From positions 1 to 64,000 of the forward strand of contig NZ_MKZO01000030.1 in the NCBI RefSeq assembly GCF_001941965.1: a stretch of DNA of 64,000 nucleotides. The letters are read 5' to 3'. Below, one piece after another: positions 28,893-42,443 of this stretch. Positions within the stretch are counted from its first letter, which is position 1; every line of letters starts with the position of its first letter. The notes below the pieces were generated by a model. That model was not told the origin of the DNA. It ran no database searches and saw only the letters and a program-made list of their open reading frames with translations. A program made the translations under genes and the position numbers. This DNA is from Pseudomonas putida. GTDB taxonomy: Bacteria > Pseudomonadota > Gammaproteobacteria > Pseudomonadales > Pseudomonadaceae.

Positions 28893-30260
28893 TCAGCTTT
28901 TCTTGATCTTCTCCGGCCGTTTCCAGCCGTCGATATTGCGCTGACGGGCACGACCCACGGCCAGTTGGGCGGCGTCGACATTCTGCACGATGGTCGAACC
29001 TGCTGCGGTGGTGGCGCCGGAAGCGATATCCACAGGGGCAACCAGCGAGTTGTTCGAACCGATGAACACGTCCTCGCCCATAGTGGTCTTGAACTTGTTC
29101 GCACCGTCATAGTTGCAGGTGATGGTGCCGGCACCGATGTTGGTGCGGGCGCCGATTTCGGCATCGCCCAGGTAGGTCAGGTGGCCGGCCTTGGCGCCTT
29201 CGCCGAGGTGAGCGTTCTTCAGTTCGACGAAGTTACCCACATGGGCACGGGCGTCCAGCACACTGCCCGGACGCAGGCGGGCGAACGGACCGGCATCGCT
29301 GCCCTCGCCCATCACCGCACCTTCCAGGTGGCTGTTGGCCTTGACCACCGCGCCCTTGCGCAGGGTGGTATTCCTGATCACGCAGTTCGGACCAATCTGC
29401 ACGTCGTCCTCGATGATCACCCGACCTTCGAGAATCACGTTGATGTCGATCAGCACGTCGCGGCCGACGGTGACTTCGCCACGCACATCGAAACGCGCCG
29501 GGTCACGTAGGGTCACGCCGAGGGCCATCAGGCGCCGGGCTTCACGGAACTGGTAATGACGCTCCAGCTCGGCCAGTTGCCGGCGGTCGTTGGCGCCCTG
29601 CACTTCCATCGGGTCCAGCGGTTGCTCGGTGGCGACCACCAGGCCATCGGCCACGGCCATGGCGATAACGTCGGTCAGGTAGTACTCGCCCTGGGCGTTG
29701 TCGTTGGACAGGCGGCCCAGCCAATCGGCAAGACGCTTGCCCGGGACGGCGAGAATGCCGGTGTTGCCTTCGCGGATGGCTTTCTGCGCATCGCTGGCGT
29801 CCTTGTGCTCGACGATGGCGGTGACCTTGCCAGCGGCGTCGCGGACGATACGGCCATAGCCGGTCGGGTCGTCGAGGGTCACGGTGAGCAGGCCGAGTTG
29901 CTGGTCGTTGACCTTGGCCAGCAGGCGCTGCAGGGTCTCGACCTCGATCAGCGGTACATCGCCGTAGAGGATCAGCACAGTGTCGGCACTCAGCGCCGGC
30001 AGGGCCTGGGCCACGGCGTGGCCGGTGCCCAGTTGTTTGTCCTGGAGTACGAAATTCAGATCATCCGCGGCCAGACGTTCACGCACGAGTTCGGCACCGT
30101 GGCCAATCACCACGTGAATACCTTGGGGCTGGAGCTGGCGGGCGCTGTGGATAACATGGCCGAGCATGGAATCACCGGCAACCGGGTGAAGCACCTTGGG
30201 CAAGGCGGAACGCATGCGCGTGCCCTGGCCCGCAGCGAGAATAACGATATCGAGAGACAT
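28893..30260 (-). CDS. glmU: Bifunctional GlmU (uridylyl/acetyltransferase)
   Basis: This 455-residue cytosolic enzyme acetylates glucosamine-1-phosphate and joins it to UTP, giving UDP-GlcNAc. The N-terminal pyrophosphorylase domain starts with the nucleotide loop LAAGQGTRM (8-16). The C-terminal left-handed beta helix has hexapeptide repeats (for example [15 protein letters not shown]) and the acetyl-CoA region [17 protein letters not shown]. It follows the atp operon after a strong terminator and works in the same pathway as GlmS 1 kb downstream. Confidence 0.97.
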   Translation of the reverse strand: MSLDIVILAAGQGTRMRSALPKVLHPVAGDSMLGHVIHSARQLQPQGIHVVIGHGAELVRERLAADDLNFVLQDKQLGTGHAVAQALPALSADTVLILYGDVPLIEVETLQRLLAKVNDQQLGLLTVTLDDPTGYGRIVRDAAGKVTAIVEHKDASDAQKAIREGNTGILAVPGKRLADWLGRLSNDNAQGEYYLTDVIAMAVADGLVVATEQPLDPMEVQGANDRRQLAELERHYQFREARRLMALGVTLRDPARFDVRGEVTVGRDVLIDINVILEGRVIIEDDVQIGPNCVIRNTTLRKGAVVKANSHLEGAVMGEGSDAGPFARLRPGSVLDARAHVGNFVELKNAHLGEGAKAGHLTYLGDAEIGARTNIGAGTITCNYDGANKFKTTMGEDVFIGSNNSLVAPVDIASGATTAAGSTIVQNVDAAQLAVGRARQRNIDGWKRPEKIKKS

Positions 30261-30321
30261 TGACTGGCTACCAATCCTGGGTGGTCAGCGCTGTGACCGG
30301 GAGAAAAAACACGGAAAAAGA

Positions 30322-30347
30322 AAAAGGGTAGCCGAGGCTACCCTTTT
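30322..30347 (-). terminator. atp operon terminator
   Basis: A perfect inverted repeat, AAAAGGGTAGCC/GGCTACCCTTTT with GA at the centre, begins 37 bp past atpC. In the operon's direction it runs into CCCTTTTTCTTTTTCC, a good U-tract. Confidence 0.88.
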
Positions 30348-30383
30348 ACTCAATCGCTTCAGAAATGACCGGCTGAATGCCGA

Positions 30384-30803
30384 TTACTTCTGACGACGCA
30401 TTTGCTGGACGGTACGCAGCTGGGCTGCGGCCTCGGCCAGACGAGCAGCAGCGGCCGAATAATCGAAATCCGCGCCTTTGCTGTTCAGGGCATTTTCAGC
30501 AGCTTTCACTGCTTCCAGCGCCTGGGCTTCGTCCAGGTCACCTGCACGTTGCACGGTGTCGGCGAGAACCTTGACCATGCTCGGCTGGACCTCAAGGAAA
30601 CCACCGGAGATGTAGTACACCTCCTGCGCGCCACCCTGCTTGGTCAGCGTGATCGGACCCGGCTTGAGGTTGGTGATCAGCGGCGCGTGGCCTGGAGCGA
30701 TACCAAGATCACCCAGGTTGCCGTGAGCTACCAACATCTCGACCAGACCGGAGAAGATTTCCCCTTCCGCGCTGACGATGTCGCAATGGACTGTCATAGC
30801 CAT
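30384..30803 (-). CDS. atpC: ATP synthase epsilon subunit
   Basis: A 139-residue F1 subunit that joins gamma to the c-ring and damps ATP hydrolysis. The N-terminal beta sandwich ([35 protein letters not shown]) and the C-terminal two-helix domain (AENALNSKG…[14 protein letters not shown]) are both present. It is the last gene of atpIBEFHAGDC, 44 bp after atpD with a small hairpin between. Confidence 0.96.
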   Translation of the reverse strand: MAMTVHCDIVSAEGEIFSGLVEMLVAHGNLGDLGIAPGHAPLITNLKPGPITLTKQGGAQEVYYISGGFLEVQPSMVKVLADTVQRAGDLDEAQALEAVKAAENALNSKGADFDYSAAAARLAEAAAQLRTVQQMRRQK

Positions 30804-30824
30804 TTGCTTGCCTCGACCTGATTA

Positions 30825-30842
30825 GCGCCCCTTTCGGGGCGC
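30825..30842 (-). other. Intercistronic hairpin between atpD and atpC
   Basis: GCGCCCC/GGGGCGC arms close a TTTC loop. There is no T-tract. Such hairpins can adjust relative mRNA stability within the atp operon. Confidence 0.5.
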
Positions 30843-30847
30843 CGGGA

Positions 30848-32251
<1,404 letters not shown>

Positions 32252-33112
32252 TTAAACCGCGGCAGCGCCGCCGACGATTTCCGAGATCTCTTGGGTGATC
32301 GCAGCCTGACGCGCCTTGTTGTAGATCAATTGCAGCTCTTTGATCAGGTCGCCGGCGTTGTCGGTGGCGTTCTTCATGGCGATCATCCGGGCAGCTTGTT
32401 CAGCCGCGTTGTTCTCGACCACCGCCTGGTAGACCTGCGACTCCACGTAACGCACCATCAAGCCGTCCAGCAGCTCTTTGGCGTCAGGTTCGTAGAGGTA
32501 GTCCCAGTGGTGCTTGAGCTCTTGATCCGGGGTTGCAACCAACGGAACCAACTGCTCGACCGTTGGCGTTTGCGTCATGGTGTTGACGAACTTGTTCGAT
32601 ACCACGGACAGGCGGTCGATACGACCGTCCAGGTACGCGTCCAGCATGACCTTGACGGAACCGATCAGATCATTGATCGATGGTTCTTCGCCCAGGTGGC
32701 TGATCGCTGCAACGACGTTGCCGCCGAAGCTGCGGAAGAACGCCGCGCCCTTGCTGCCGATCACGCACAGGTCGATCTCGACGCCTTGCTCGCGGTTTGC
32801 CGCCATGTCCTTGACCAGGGCCTTGAACAGGTTGGTGTTCAAGCCACCGCACAGACCACGGTCACTGCTCACCACGACATAACCAGCACGCTTCACAGGG
32901 CGCTCGATCATGAATGGGTGGCGGTATTCCGGGTTGGCGTTGGCCAGATGACCGATCACCTGGCGGATGCGCTCCGCGTAAGGACGGCTAGCAGCCATGC
33001 GCGTTTGAGCCTTGCGCATCTTGCTGACCGCCACTTTTTCCATGGCGCTGGTAATTTTTTGCGTGCTTTTGATGCTCGCAATCTTACTGCGAATCTCTTT
33101 TGCGCCTGCCAT
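32252..33112 (-). CDS. atpG: ATP synthase gamma subunit
   Basis: A 286-residue rotor shaft of F1. The N-terminal coiled coil ([20 protein letters not shown]) and the C-terminal helix with the family signature ([20 protein letters not shown]) pair to form the central stalk. The DRGLCGGLN motif is present. It follows atpA after a GC-rich hairpin. Confidence 0.97.
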   Translation of the reverse strand: MAGAKEIRSKIASIKSTQKITSAMEKVAVSKMRKAQTRMAASRPYAERIRQVIGHLANANPEYRHPFMIERPVKRAGYVVVSSDRGLCGGLNTNLFKALVKDMAANREQGVEIDLCVIGSKGAAFFRSFGGNVVAAISHLGEEPSINDLIGSVKVMLDAYLDGRIDRLSVVSNKFVNTMTQTPTVEQLVPLVATPDQELKHHWDYLYEPDAKELLDGLMVRYVESQVYQAVVENNAAEQAARMIAMKNATDNAGDLIKELQLIYNKARQAAITQEISEIVGGAAAV

Positions 33113-33133
33113 GTAACACCTATCAGGTTAGCA

Positions 33134-33157
33134 AGCGGGGGCTGCAAAGCCCCCGCT
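33134..33157 (-). other. Strong GNRA-loop hairpin between atpA and atpG
   Basis: AGCGGGGGCT and AGCCCCCGCT form a perfect 10-bp GC-rich stem with a GCAA tetraloop in the RNA-sense orientation or TTGC in the other. It lies just after the atpA stop. No T-run follows, so it is more likely an RNA-stability or translation element than a terminator. Confidence 0.6.
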
Positions 33158-33162
33158 GCGGC

Positions 33163-34707
33163 TTACCAGGTTTGGGTGGCCTTGAACTTCTCGATACCGG
33201 CCTTGATGCCAGCGTCGATTTCGTCGTTGAAGTCACCCTTCACGTTGATCTTCGCCATCAGGTCGGCGTGATCACGGTTGAAGTAAGCGATCAGGGCTTG
33301 TTCGAAGCTGCCGATCTTGGCGATTTCAACGTCGGTCAGGAACCCACGCTCAGCGGCATACAGCGACAACGCCATGTCAGCGATCGACATAGGAGCGTAT
33401 TGCTTCTGCTTCATCAGCTCGGTAACACGTTGACCGTGCTCGAGTTGCTTGCGGGTAGCTTCGTCCAGGTCAGAAGCGAACTGGGCGAATGCCGCCAGTT
33501 CACGGTACTGAGCCAGAGCGGTACGGATGCCACCGGACAGCTTCTTGATGATCTTGGTCTGAGCGGCACCACCCACACGGGATACCGAAACACCGGCGTT
33601 CACTGCAGGGCGGATGCCCGAGTTGAACATGGCCGATTCCAGGAAGATCTGACCGTCGGTGATCGAGATCACGTTGGTCGGAACGAACGCGGAAACGTCG
33701 CCAGCCTGGGTTTCGATGATCGGCAGTGCGGTCAGGGAACCGGTCTTGCCAGTTACAGCGCCGTTGGTGAACTTCTCGACGTACTCTTCGGAAACGCGCG
33801 ATGCACGCTCCAGCAGACGGGAGTGAAGATAGAACACGTCACCTGGGTACGCTTCGCGTCCTGGTGGACGGCGCAGCAGCAGGGAGATCTGACGGTAGGC
33901 AACGGCCTGCTTGGACAGGTCATCGTAAACGATCAGTGCGTCTTCACCGCGGTCACGGAAGAACTCGCCCATGGTGCAACCGGCGTATGGCGCCAGGAAT
34001 TGCAGTGCGGCGGATTCCGAAGCACTGGCAACCACCACGATGGTGTTGGCCAGGGCGCCGTTTTCTTCCAGCTTGCGAACGATGTTGGCAACGGTGGAAC
34101 GCTTTTGGCCGACAGCGACATAAACGCAGAAAATACCGGAGTCTTTCTGGTTGATGATGGCGTCGATGGCCATGGCGGTCTTGCCGATCTGACGGTCACC
34201 GATGATCAGCTCGCGCTGGCCACGGCCGACAGGGATCATGGCGTCAACGGACTTGTAGCCAGTCTGTACAGGCTGGTCTACCGACTTACGCCAGATCACG
34301 CCTGGAGCAACTTTCTCGACCGCGTCGGTCTCGGTGTTGCCCAGTGGGCCTTTGCCGTCGATCGGGTTGCCCAGTGCGTCGACAACGCGACCCAGCAGTT
34401 CCTTACCAACCGGAACTTCCAGGATGCGGCCAGTGCACTTGGCGCTCATGCCTTCGGCGAGGGTGTCGTAGGCGCCCAGTACTACCGCACCAACGGAGCC
34501 TTGCTCCAGGTTGAGGGCCATACCGTAGACGCCGCCTGGAAACTCGATCATTTCGCCGTACATAGCGTCGGCCAGACCGTGAATCCGCACGATGCCGTCA
34601 GAAACGCTGACGACAGTACCTTCGTTGCGGGCTTGGGAGGCTACATCGAGATTCTCGATGCGGCCCTTGATGATTTCACTAATTTCGGAAGGATTGAGTT
34701 GCTGCAT
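33163..34707 (-). CDS. atpA: ATP synthase alpha subunit
   Basis: The 514-residue F1 alpha subunit has the nucleotide loop [14 protein letters not shown] (about 170-183), the [23 protein letters not shown] signature (split here over two conserved blocks) and the C-terminal helical domain. It lies 21 bp after atpH. The sequence is typical of Pseudomonas and gives one of the clearest genus signals in the window. Confidence 0.98.
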   Translation of the reverse strand: MQQLNPSEISEIIKGRIENLDVASQARNEGTVVSVSDGIVRIHGLADAMYGEMIEFPGGVYGMALNLEQGSVGAVVLGAYDTLAEGMSAKCTGRILEVPVGKELLGRVVDALGNPIDGKGPLGNTETDAVEKVAPGVIWRKSVDQPVQTGYKSVDAMIPVGRGQRELIIGDRQIGKTAMAIDAIINQKDSGIFCVYVAVGQKRSTVANIVRKLEENGALANTIVVVASASESAALQFLAPYAGCTMGEFFRDRGEDALIVYDDLSKQAVAYRQISLLLRRPPGREAYPGDVFYLHSRLLERASRVSEEYVEKFTNGAVTGKTGSLTALPIIETQAGDVSAFVPTNVISITDGQIFLESAMFNSGIRPAVNAGVSVSRVGGAAQTKIIKKLSGGIRTALAQYRELAAFAQFASDLDEATRKQLEHGQRVTELMKQKQYAPMSIADMALSLYAAERGFLTDVEIAKIGSFEQALIAYFNRDHADLMAKINVKGDFNDEIDAGIKAGIEKFKATQTW

Positions 34708-34728
34708 TGCTCTGCTGCCCCTTCAAAC

Positions 34729-35265
34729 TCAAGATTTCAATGCTTCGGCCAGTTTCGCGAGCTTGCCGCGAACCGAGCCATCGATAACCAGGTCGCCTGC
34801 GCGGATCACGACGCCACCGATGAGGGCGGAGTCTTCCGTCGCATGCAGGCGCACTTCCCGGTTGAGTCGTGCACTGAGAACCTTGGCGAGTTTGTCTTGC
34901 TGTTCTTGGTTCAACGCAAAAGCACTGGTGACTTCCACGTCTACGGATTTTTCCAGTTCGGCCTTGTACAGCTCGAACTGCGCCGAGATCTCCGGCAGAA
35001 GCAGGAGACGGTCGTTTTCCGCAGCGATGTGGATGAAATTGCGTGCTTGCGCGTCGAACTTGTCACCGCACACGTCGATAAACGTGGCGGCCTTTTGTGC
35101 GCTCGTCAGTCGCGGGGCCTTGAGCAGGCGCTGCATGGTGTCGTCTTGCGACACCGCAGCAGCCAGGCCGAGCATGGCTGACCAATTGGCCAGTTGCTGC
35201 TGGGCCTGGGCATGCTCAAAGGCAGCCTTAGCGTAAGGTCGGGCCAACGTGGTCAGTTCTGCCAT
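34729..35265 (-). CDS. atpH: ATP synthase delta subunit
   Basis: This 178-residue protein fixes the peripheral stalk to the top of F1. It has the helical N-terminal domain ([20 protein letters not shown]) and the C-terminal signature ([20 protein letters not shown]). It starts 12 bp after the atpF stop. Confidence 0.97.
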   Translation of the reverse strand: MAELTTLARPYAKAAFEHAQAQQQLANWSAMLGLAAAVSQDDTMQRLLKAPRLTSAQKAATFIDVCGDKFDAQARNFIHIAAENDRLLLLPEISAQFELYKAELEKSVDVEVTSAFALNQEQQDKLAKVLSARLNREVRLHATEDSALIGGVVIRAGDLVIDGSVRGKLAKLAEALKS

Positions 35266-35277
35266 GATCGCCCTCGC

Positions 35278-35748
35278 TTAAATTTCAGCGGCCAGTTTGT
35301 TAACCAGCTCCGCATGCGCGTTTTGATCGATTGTGGCGCCAAGGATCTTTTCAGCACCGCCAACGGCCAGGCTACCCACTTGGGCGCGCAGCGCGTCTTT
35401 GACGCTGTTAATTTCCTGTTCGATCTCGGCCTGAGCCTGAGCCTTCACACGGTCAGCTTCGACGCGGGCCTGATCACGGGCCTCTTCGACGATCTGCGCA
35501 CCGCGCTTCTTGGCTTGCTCGATGATTTCAGCTGCCTGAGCCTTAGCTTCGCGCAGTTGCTGACCCACTTTATCTTGGGCCAGCTCCAGGTCGCGAGCTG
35601 CTCGGTTGGCAGCGTCCAGTCCGTCCGCGATCTTCTTCTGGCGCTCTTGCAAAGCCGCGATGACCGGAGGCCACACGAACTTCATGCAGAACAGCACAAA
35701 GATGAAGAAGGCAACGGACTGGCCAATCAGGGTTGCATTAATGTTCAC
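35278..35748 (-). CDS. atpF: ATP synthase subunit b
   Basis: This 156-residue stator subunit has one N-terminal membrane helix ([20 protein letters not shown]) and a long charged coiled coil for the peripheral stalk. It lies 57 bp after atpE. Confidence 0.97.
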   Translation of the reverse strand: MNINATLIGQSVAFFIFVLFCMKFVWPPVIAALQERQKKIADGLDAANRAARDLELAQDKVGQQLREAKAQAAEIIEQAKKRGAQIVEEARDQARVEADRVKAQAQAEIEQEINSVKDALRAQVGSLAVGGAEKILGATIDQNAHAELVNKLAAEI

Positions 35749-35805
35749 GCCAACACCTCGCTCGGTCTTTGTCCATCACATCCAATCACTCGAGAAACCG
35801 AGTGA

Positions 35806-36078
<273 letters not shown>

Positions 36079-36208
36079 TTACGTCGTATTGGTTAGGTTT
36101 TTTAGTTTGAAGCGGTAAAACAAAATCGTTTTGTACAACGATGCCCTTGCGGACGTTTTCGACCCTCTCTCACACCGACAAGAGGGTCATCAGACACGCC
36201 AGGCGGTC

Positions 36209-37502
<1,294 letters not shown>

Positions 37503-37651
37503 CAAAACTGCTCCCCCGAAGTCGGCCAACCAGTCAACTATGACTTGGCATAATTTGTGCCGACAAAATGCGCGCAGAGTATAGGGGCGGATTAACCCCT
37601 ATTCAACTGCCGGGTAGTGATTTCCGACTGCGCGCTACAAAGGGAATTGTT

Positions 37652-38524
37652 TCAGCGGATGTGAGCAAGAACGCCCTGCAACTCATCTAGCGAGTTGTAG
37701 CGGATAACCAATTGGCCCTTGCCCTTATTACCGTGGCGGATCTGTACAGACGAGCCCAAACGCTCGGCCAGACGCTGTTCCAGGCGGGTGATATCCGGAT
37801 CAGGTTTGGCCGTTTCGACCGGTTCAGGCTTGCCACTCAACCACTGGCGAACCAGGGCTTCGGTCTGACGAACGGTCAAACCGCGTGCGACAACGTGTCG
37901 CGCACCTTCGACCTGCTGTTCTTCAGGCAATCCGAGCAGAGCACGGGCATGGCCCATCTCCAGATCGCCATGGGACAGCATGGTCTTGATCACTTCCGGC
38001 AGGGAAATCAGGCGCAGCAGGTTGGCCACGGTCACCCGCGACTTGCCGACCGCATCGGCGACCTGTTGCTGGGTCAGGTGGAATTCGGTCTGCAGGCGCT
38101 GCAGGGCGATGGCTTCCTCGACCGGGTTGAGGTCCTCGCGCTGGATGTTCTCGATCAGCGCCATGGCGATCGCCGCTTCGTCCGGCACATCCCGGACCAT
38201 GGCCGGGATGGTGTCCAGACCGGCCAGCTGGGTGGCGCGCCAGCGGCGTTCACCGGCGATGATCTCGTAGCGGTCACCCGGGATCGGGCGCACCACGATC
38301 GGCTGCATGACGCCCTGGCCCTTGATCGACTGGGCCAGTTCTTCCAGTGCCTGCTGGTCCATGTCCCGACGCGGCTGGTATTTGCCGCGCTGGATCAGCT
38401 CCACGGGCAGGTGTTGCAGTTCTTTCTTGTCGACCTTTACAGCCTGCTCTTCGAGCGCGCTGACGGTCGGACCACTCAACAGTGCATCCAACCCACGTCC
38501 GAGACCCCGTTTCTTGACGGCCAT
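37652..38524 (-). CDS. parB: ParB chromosome-partitioning CTPase
   Basis: A 290-residue DNA-binding protein that loads at parS and spreads as a CTP clamp. The start MAVKKRGLGRGLDALLSG is the ParA-contact segment. CTP-binding motifs PRRDMD and GERRWRATQLAGL (GERRxRA) and the helix-turn-helix LTQQQVADAVGKSRVTVANL follow, and the C-terminal dimer domain completes it. Three parS candidates lie 13-16 kb away around recF and gyrB. Confidence 0.97.
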   Translation of the reverse strand: MAVKKRGLGRGLDALLSGPTVSALEEQAVKVDKKELQHLPVELIQRGKYQPRRDMDQQALEELAQSIKGQGVMQPIVVRPIPGDRYEIIAGERRWRATQLAGLDTIPAMVRDVPDEAAIAMALIENIQREDLNPVEEAIALQRLQTEFHLTQQQVADAVGKSRVTVANLLRLISLPEVIKTMLSHGDLEMGHARALLGLPEEQQVEGARHVVARGLTVRQTEALVRQWLSGKPEPVETAKPDPDITRLEQRLAERLGSSVQIRHGNKGKGQLVIRYNSLDELQGVLAHIR

Positions 38525-38533
38525 GCGGATTCC

Positions 38534-39325
38534 TTAAGTTGTTTGTGCAGTGCGAGATTGACGGCGCTGGCGGCGATGAAGTTCGCCGGCCAGGGCCAGG
38601 TAAGCCAGGGCGCCACGGGATTGCTTGTCGTAGGCCAGTGCCGGCATGCCGAAGCTCGGCGCCTCGGCCAGGCGGATGTTGCGCGGGATCACGGTGTCGT
38701 AGAGCTGCTCGCCGAAGTGCTCCTTGAGCTGCACCGAGACATCGTTGTTCAGGCTCAGGCGCGGGTCGTACATGGTCCGCAGCAGGCCTTCGATCTTCAG
38801 CTCCGGGTTCAGCCGGGCGGCGATGCGCTTGATGTTATCCACAAGGTCGCTGAGACCTTCCAGTGCGTAGTACTCGCACTGCATGGGGATAATCACGCCA
38901 TCGGAGGCGACCAGCGCGTTGAGCGTCAGCATCGACAGCGACGGCGGGCAGTCGATGAGGATGTAGTCGTAACTCTCGCGGATCGGCGCCAGCGCGTTGC
39001 GCAGACGGCTTTCCTTCATCTGCATTTCCAGCAGGACCACTTCGGCGGCGGTCAGGTCACGGTTGGCCGGCAGCAGTTGATAACCGCCGTGCTCGGAGAT
39101 GTGCATGGCCTGGGCCAGGTCGCACTCGCCGATCAGCAGATCGTAGACCGAATGTTCCAGGACGTGTTTATCCACACCACTGCCCATGGTGGCGTTGCCC
39201 TGTGGATCGAGGTCGATCAACAGCACGCGGCGCTTGGTCGCTACCAGCGACGCCGCGAGATTGATACAGGTCGTGGTTTTACCCACACCCCCCTTCTGGT
39301 TCGCGATCGCGAATACCTTAGCCAT
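38534..39325 (-). CDS. parA: ParA/Soj chromosome-partitioning ATPase
   Basis: A 263-residue deviant Walker ATPase: KGGVGKTT at 11-18, DLDPQGNAT (Walker A') and ILIDCPPSL (Walker B). It forms the nucleoid-bound gradient that segregates ParB-parS. It lies nine bases upstream of parB and 18 after rsmG. Confidence 0.97.
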   Translation of the reverse strand: MAKVFAIANQKGGVGKTTTCINLAASLVATKRRVLLIDLDPQGNATMGSGVDKHVLEHSVYDLLIGECDLAQAMHISEHGGYQLLPANRDLTAAEVVLLEMQMKESRLRNALAPIRESYDYILIDCPPSLSMLTLNALVASDGVIIPMQCEYYALEGLSDLVDNIKRIAARLNPELKIEGLLRTMYDPRLSLNNDVSVQLKEHFGEQLYDTVIPRNIRLAEAPSFGMPALAYDKQSRGALAYLALAGELHRRQRRQSRTAQTT

Positions 39326-39343
39326 TCTTGCTTGTGTTCCCAG

Positions 39344-39979
39344 TCATGCCGTGCGGCGCAGTATCAGCAGATGGCGCTGGCCTTGGCAACCGGGTACGGT
39401 CAAGGCCTGCTCGCTATCCACTTTGAAGTCTGCCGGCAATGCTACCAGCTCATCGGCCGGATGCAGTCCTTTCATTGCCAGCCACTGTGTCTGGGAATCC
39501 CCCAGGTGCCGCGTCCAGCTAGTGAAGTTTTCCATGCTGCTGAAAGCACGGGAAATGATCCCGGTGAAGGGCTGCGCGGGCTGGAACTCTTCGACCCGCT
39601 TGTGGATAACCGTGAGGTTGTCCAGTTTCAGCTCCAGTTTCACCTGGGTCAGGAAACGGGTCTTCTTGCCGTTGCTGTCGAGCACCGTGACCTGCTTGTC
39701 CGGATGCAGGATAGACAATGGAATGCCGGGCATGCCACCGCCGCTGCCGACGTCCAGCCAGTTCGCGCTGTGGATAAAACCCATCACGCTGAGGCTGTCC
39801 AGCAGATGGCGCGAGACCATCTCGTCCGGATCACGCACGGCGGTGAGGTTGTAGGCCTTGTTCCATTTGATCAACAGGGCCAGGTAGGCCAGCAGTTGCT
39901 GCTGCTGGAACTCGCTCAGTTCGAGACCGAGCTGGCGCGCGCCTGTGGACAACTCTTCGGCATGTTTTGCGGTGACCAT
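39344..39979 (-). CDS. rsmG: RsmG, 16S rRNA m7G527 methyltransferase
   Basis: An enzyme of about 211 residues using S-adenosylmethionine. Motifs include [15 protein letters not shown] (SAM loop), [11 protein letters not shown] and [12 protein letters not shown]. The open frame starts further upstream at a TTG, overlapping mnmG, but the ATG at 39979 six bases after the mnmG stop fits the family start ([10 protein letters not shown]). There is no strong ribosome site, so coupling to mnmG is likely. Confidence 0.93.
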   Translation of the reverse strand: MVTAKHAEELSTGARQLGLELSEFQQQQLLAYLALLIKWNKAYNLTAVRDPDEMVSRHLLDSLSVMGFIHSANWLDVGSGGGMPGIPLSILHPDKQVTVLDSNGKKTRFLTQVKLELKLDNLTVIHKRVEEFQPAQPFTGIISRAFSSMENFTSWTRHLGDSQTQWLAMKGLHPADELVALPADFKVDSEQALTVPGCQGQRHLLILRRTA

Positions 39980-39984
39980 AGAAC

Positions 39985-41880
39985 TCAAGCGCTTTGCTCC
40001 AGACCGCGGCCAGCGCCGCGTTTCTTCAGGTGAATCAACAACAGGGAAATCGCCGCCGGGGTCACACCGGGAATACGCGACGCCTGGCCCAGGGTCTCGG
40101 GCCGGGTCTGGCCGAGCTTGCCCTGGATCTCCTTGGACAGACCGGAAATCGAGCTGTACTCGATGTCGTCTGGCAGGCGGGTATCTTCGCTGGCGCGCAG
40201 GCGAGCGATTTCTTCCTGTTGCCGGTCGATGTAACCGGCGTATTTGGTCTTGATCTCGACCTGCTCGGCGACCTGCTCGCTCGCGTCACTGCCGCCGGTC
40301 GCTGCCACCAGGCCGGCATAGTCGATTTCCGGCCGGCTCAGCAGGTTGAGCAGGTTGTATTCGTGGCTCAGCGGCGTACCGAAACGCTCGACGATGGCCT
40401 GGCCCTGTTCGGTGTCCGGGCGTACCCAGGTGGATTTGAGCCGTTGCTCTTCACGCTCGATGCCTTCGCGCTTGGCGCAGAAGGCGGCCCAGCGGTCGTC
40501 ATCCACCAGGCCCAGTTCGCGGCCCTTTTCGGTCAGGCGCAGGTCGGCGTTGTCTTCGCGCAGGATCAGCCGGTATTCGGCGCGCGAGGTGAACATGCGG
40601 TACGGCTCCTGGGTACCGAGGGTGATCAGGTCGTCGACCAGCACCCCGATGTACGCCTCGTCGCGACGCGGGCACCAGCTTTCGCGGCCCTGCGCGCGCA
40701 GCGCGGCGTTGGTCCCGGCCAGAAGGCCTTGCGCACCGGCTTCTTCATAACCGGTGGTGCCGTTGATCTGGCCCGCGAAGAACAGACCGCCGATCACCTT
40801 GGTTTCCAGGCTGTACTTCAGGTCACGCGGATCGAAGTAGTCGTACTCGATGGCGTAGCCCGGGCGAACGATATGGGCGTTCTCCATGCCGCGGATCGAA
40901 CGGACGATCTGCAACTGCACATCGAACGGCAGCGAGGTGGAGATCCCGTTCGGGTACAGCTCGTGGGTGTTCAGGCCTTCCGGCTCGATGAAGACCTGGT
41001 GGCTTTCCTTGTCGGCAAAGCGATGGATCTTGTCTTCGATCGACGGGCAATAACGCGGGCCGATGCCCTCGATCACCCCGGAGTACATCGGCGAGCGGTC
41101 CAGGTTGGAGGCGATGATCTCGTGGGTCCGCGCGTTGGTGTGGGTAATCCAGCAGCTGACCTGACGCGGGTGCATCTCTTTCGAGCCCATGAACGACATC
41201 ACCGGAATCGGCGTATCGCCTGGCTGTTCGGACATCACCGAGAAGTCCACGGAACGGCCGTCGATACGCGGCGGGGTCCCGGTTTTCAGACGGCCGACGC
41301 GTAAAGGCAGTTCACGCAGGCGATGGGCCAGGGCAATCGCGGGCGGATCGCCGGCACGGCCACCGGAATAGTTCTGCAGACCGATGTGGATAAGTCCGGC
41401 GAGGAAGGTGCCGGTGGTCAGCACCACGGAATCAGCAAAGAAACGCAGACCCATCTGGGTGACCACACCGCGCACCTGGTCCTGCTCGACGATCAGGTCA
41501 TCGCAGGACTGCTGGAATATCCACAGGTTCGGCTGGTTTTCCAGGATCTCGCGCACCACCGCCTTGTAGATAGCGCGGTCGGCCTGGGCACGGGTTGCCC
41601 GTACGGCCGGGCCCTTGCGGTTGTTCAGCACGCGGAACTGGATGCCGCTCTTGTCGGTGGCCAGCGCCATCGCGCCGCCGAGAGCATCGATTTCCTTGAC
41701 CAGATGGCTCTTGCCGATGCCACCGATGGCCGGGTTGCAGCTCATGTGCCCGAGGGTTTCCACGTTATGGGTCAACAGCAGGGTTTTCACGCCCATGCGT
41801 GCTGATGCAAGCGCAGCCTCGGTACCGGCATGGCCGCCGCCGATGACGATCACTTCAAAACGGGAAGGGAAATCCACCAC
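39985..41880 (-). CDS. mnmG: MnmG (GidA), tRNA U34 modification enzyme
   Basis: This 631-residue FAD protein works with MnmE to make cmnm5U34 in tRNA. The dinucleotide loop is [19 protein letters not shown] (about 12-30). Family blocks include [22 protein letters not shown], with its conserved Cys, and [17 protein letters not shown]. The start is one of two adjacent GTG codons (41880 or 41877). Its upstream region is the origin-like module described below. Confidence 0.96.
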   Translation of the reverse strand: MVDFPSRFEVIVIGGGHAGTEAALASARMGVKTLLLTHNVETLGHMSCNPAIGGIGKSHLVKEIDALGGAMALATDKSGIQFRVLNNRKGPAVRATRAQADRAIYKAVVREILENQPNLWIFQQSCDDLIVEQDQVRGVVTQMGLRFFADSVVLTTGTFLAGLIHIGLQNYSGGRAGDPPAIALAHRLRELPLRVGRLKTGTPPRIDGRSVDFSVMSEQPGDTPIPVMSFMGSKEMHPRQVSCWITHTNARTHEIIASNLDRSPMYSGVIEGIGPRYCPSIEDKIHRFADKESHQVFIEPEGLNTHELYPNGISTSLPFDVQLQIVRSIRGMENAHIVRPGYAIEYDYFDPRDLKYSLETKVIGGLFFAGQINGTTGYEEAGAQGLLAGTNAALRAQGRESWCPRRDEAYIGVLVDDLITLGTQEPYRMFTSRAEYRLILREDNADLRLTEKGRELGLVDDDRWAAFCAKREGIEREEQRLKSTWVRPDTEQGQAIVERFGTPLSHEYNLLNLLSRPEIDYAGLVAATGGSDASEQVAEQVEIKTKYAGYIDRQQEEIARLRASEDTRLPDDIEYSSISGLSKEIQGKLGQTRPETLGQASRIPGVTPAAISLLLIHLKKRGAGRGLEQSA

Positions 41881-41940
41881 GCACCTCGTGCCTGTTTCGG
41901 GAATGTAAAAGGGATAGCTGCCAAGTATAGGGACTTACCC

Positions 41941-42389
41941 CCTCCTAAAGGAACCTTTTGCACAAAATTTAACCAGCCTGTGGATGAATGGCCGGCAATA
42001 GAAATAACGAAAGGAAGATTTATAAAAGCTTTGTTTTTATGTTTATTCTTAGGGGCGTACCTATCTGTGGATAAGGTTATACAGGCCTTTATTTACGTGC
42101 TGTACAGAGATTCATAACCCTGTGCTTCAGTGGTCATGAGAGGTATGGATAAGCGCCTTGAACCTGTGGATGAAATGGGTGTTTACCCACAGGTGGATTT
42201 ATCTTCAGGCTAGAGGGGTAGTTATCAACGGAGCTGAAGGGGAGTTTTCCACAGGGCTTATTTGGGCATTGTGAATGAGCGGGCAGGCGAAAGCGCCGGA
42301 AGCGCGCCGGGGTTTTCGACTGTGGAAAAGGGGAGTTAGTACTGAAGGAGATTGACGGCCCATGCAGGTCGCGTCAGGACTGTGGATAA
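41941..42389. other. Second origin-like module upstream of mnmG
   Basis: The region combines an AT-rich tract (42000-42060) with many DnaA-box sequences. Consensus boxes are at 42066-42074 and 42381-42389. One-mismatch boxes are at 41956, 41979, 42144, 42165 and 42183, and TTTTCCACA types are at 42245 and 42321. A 43-bp core at 42081-42123 matches 37 of 43 positions of 47720-47762 in oriC. The order of elements is the same in both. Autonomous replication fragments from Pseudomonas have been reported near the origin; whether this module fires is unknown. Confidence 0.7.
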
Positions 42390-42443
42390 GAGCATCTGAT
42401 TGAGGTCGCTACAGAAGGTCGTTCTGCTTGAGCGTGACCGGCC

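Noticed and set aside
33100-35181. Plus-strand ORF of 693 codons across atpA and atpH
   Set aside because: It is antisense to two conserved genes and has no recognisable domain or ribosome site.
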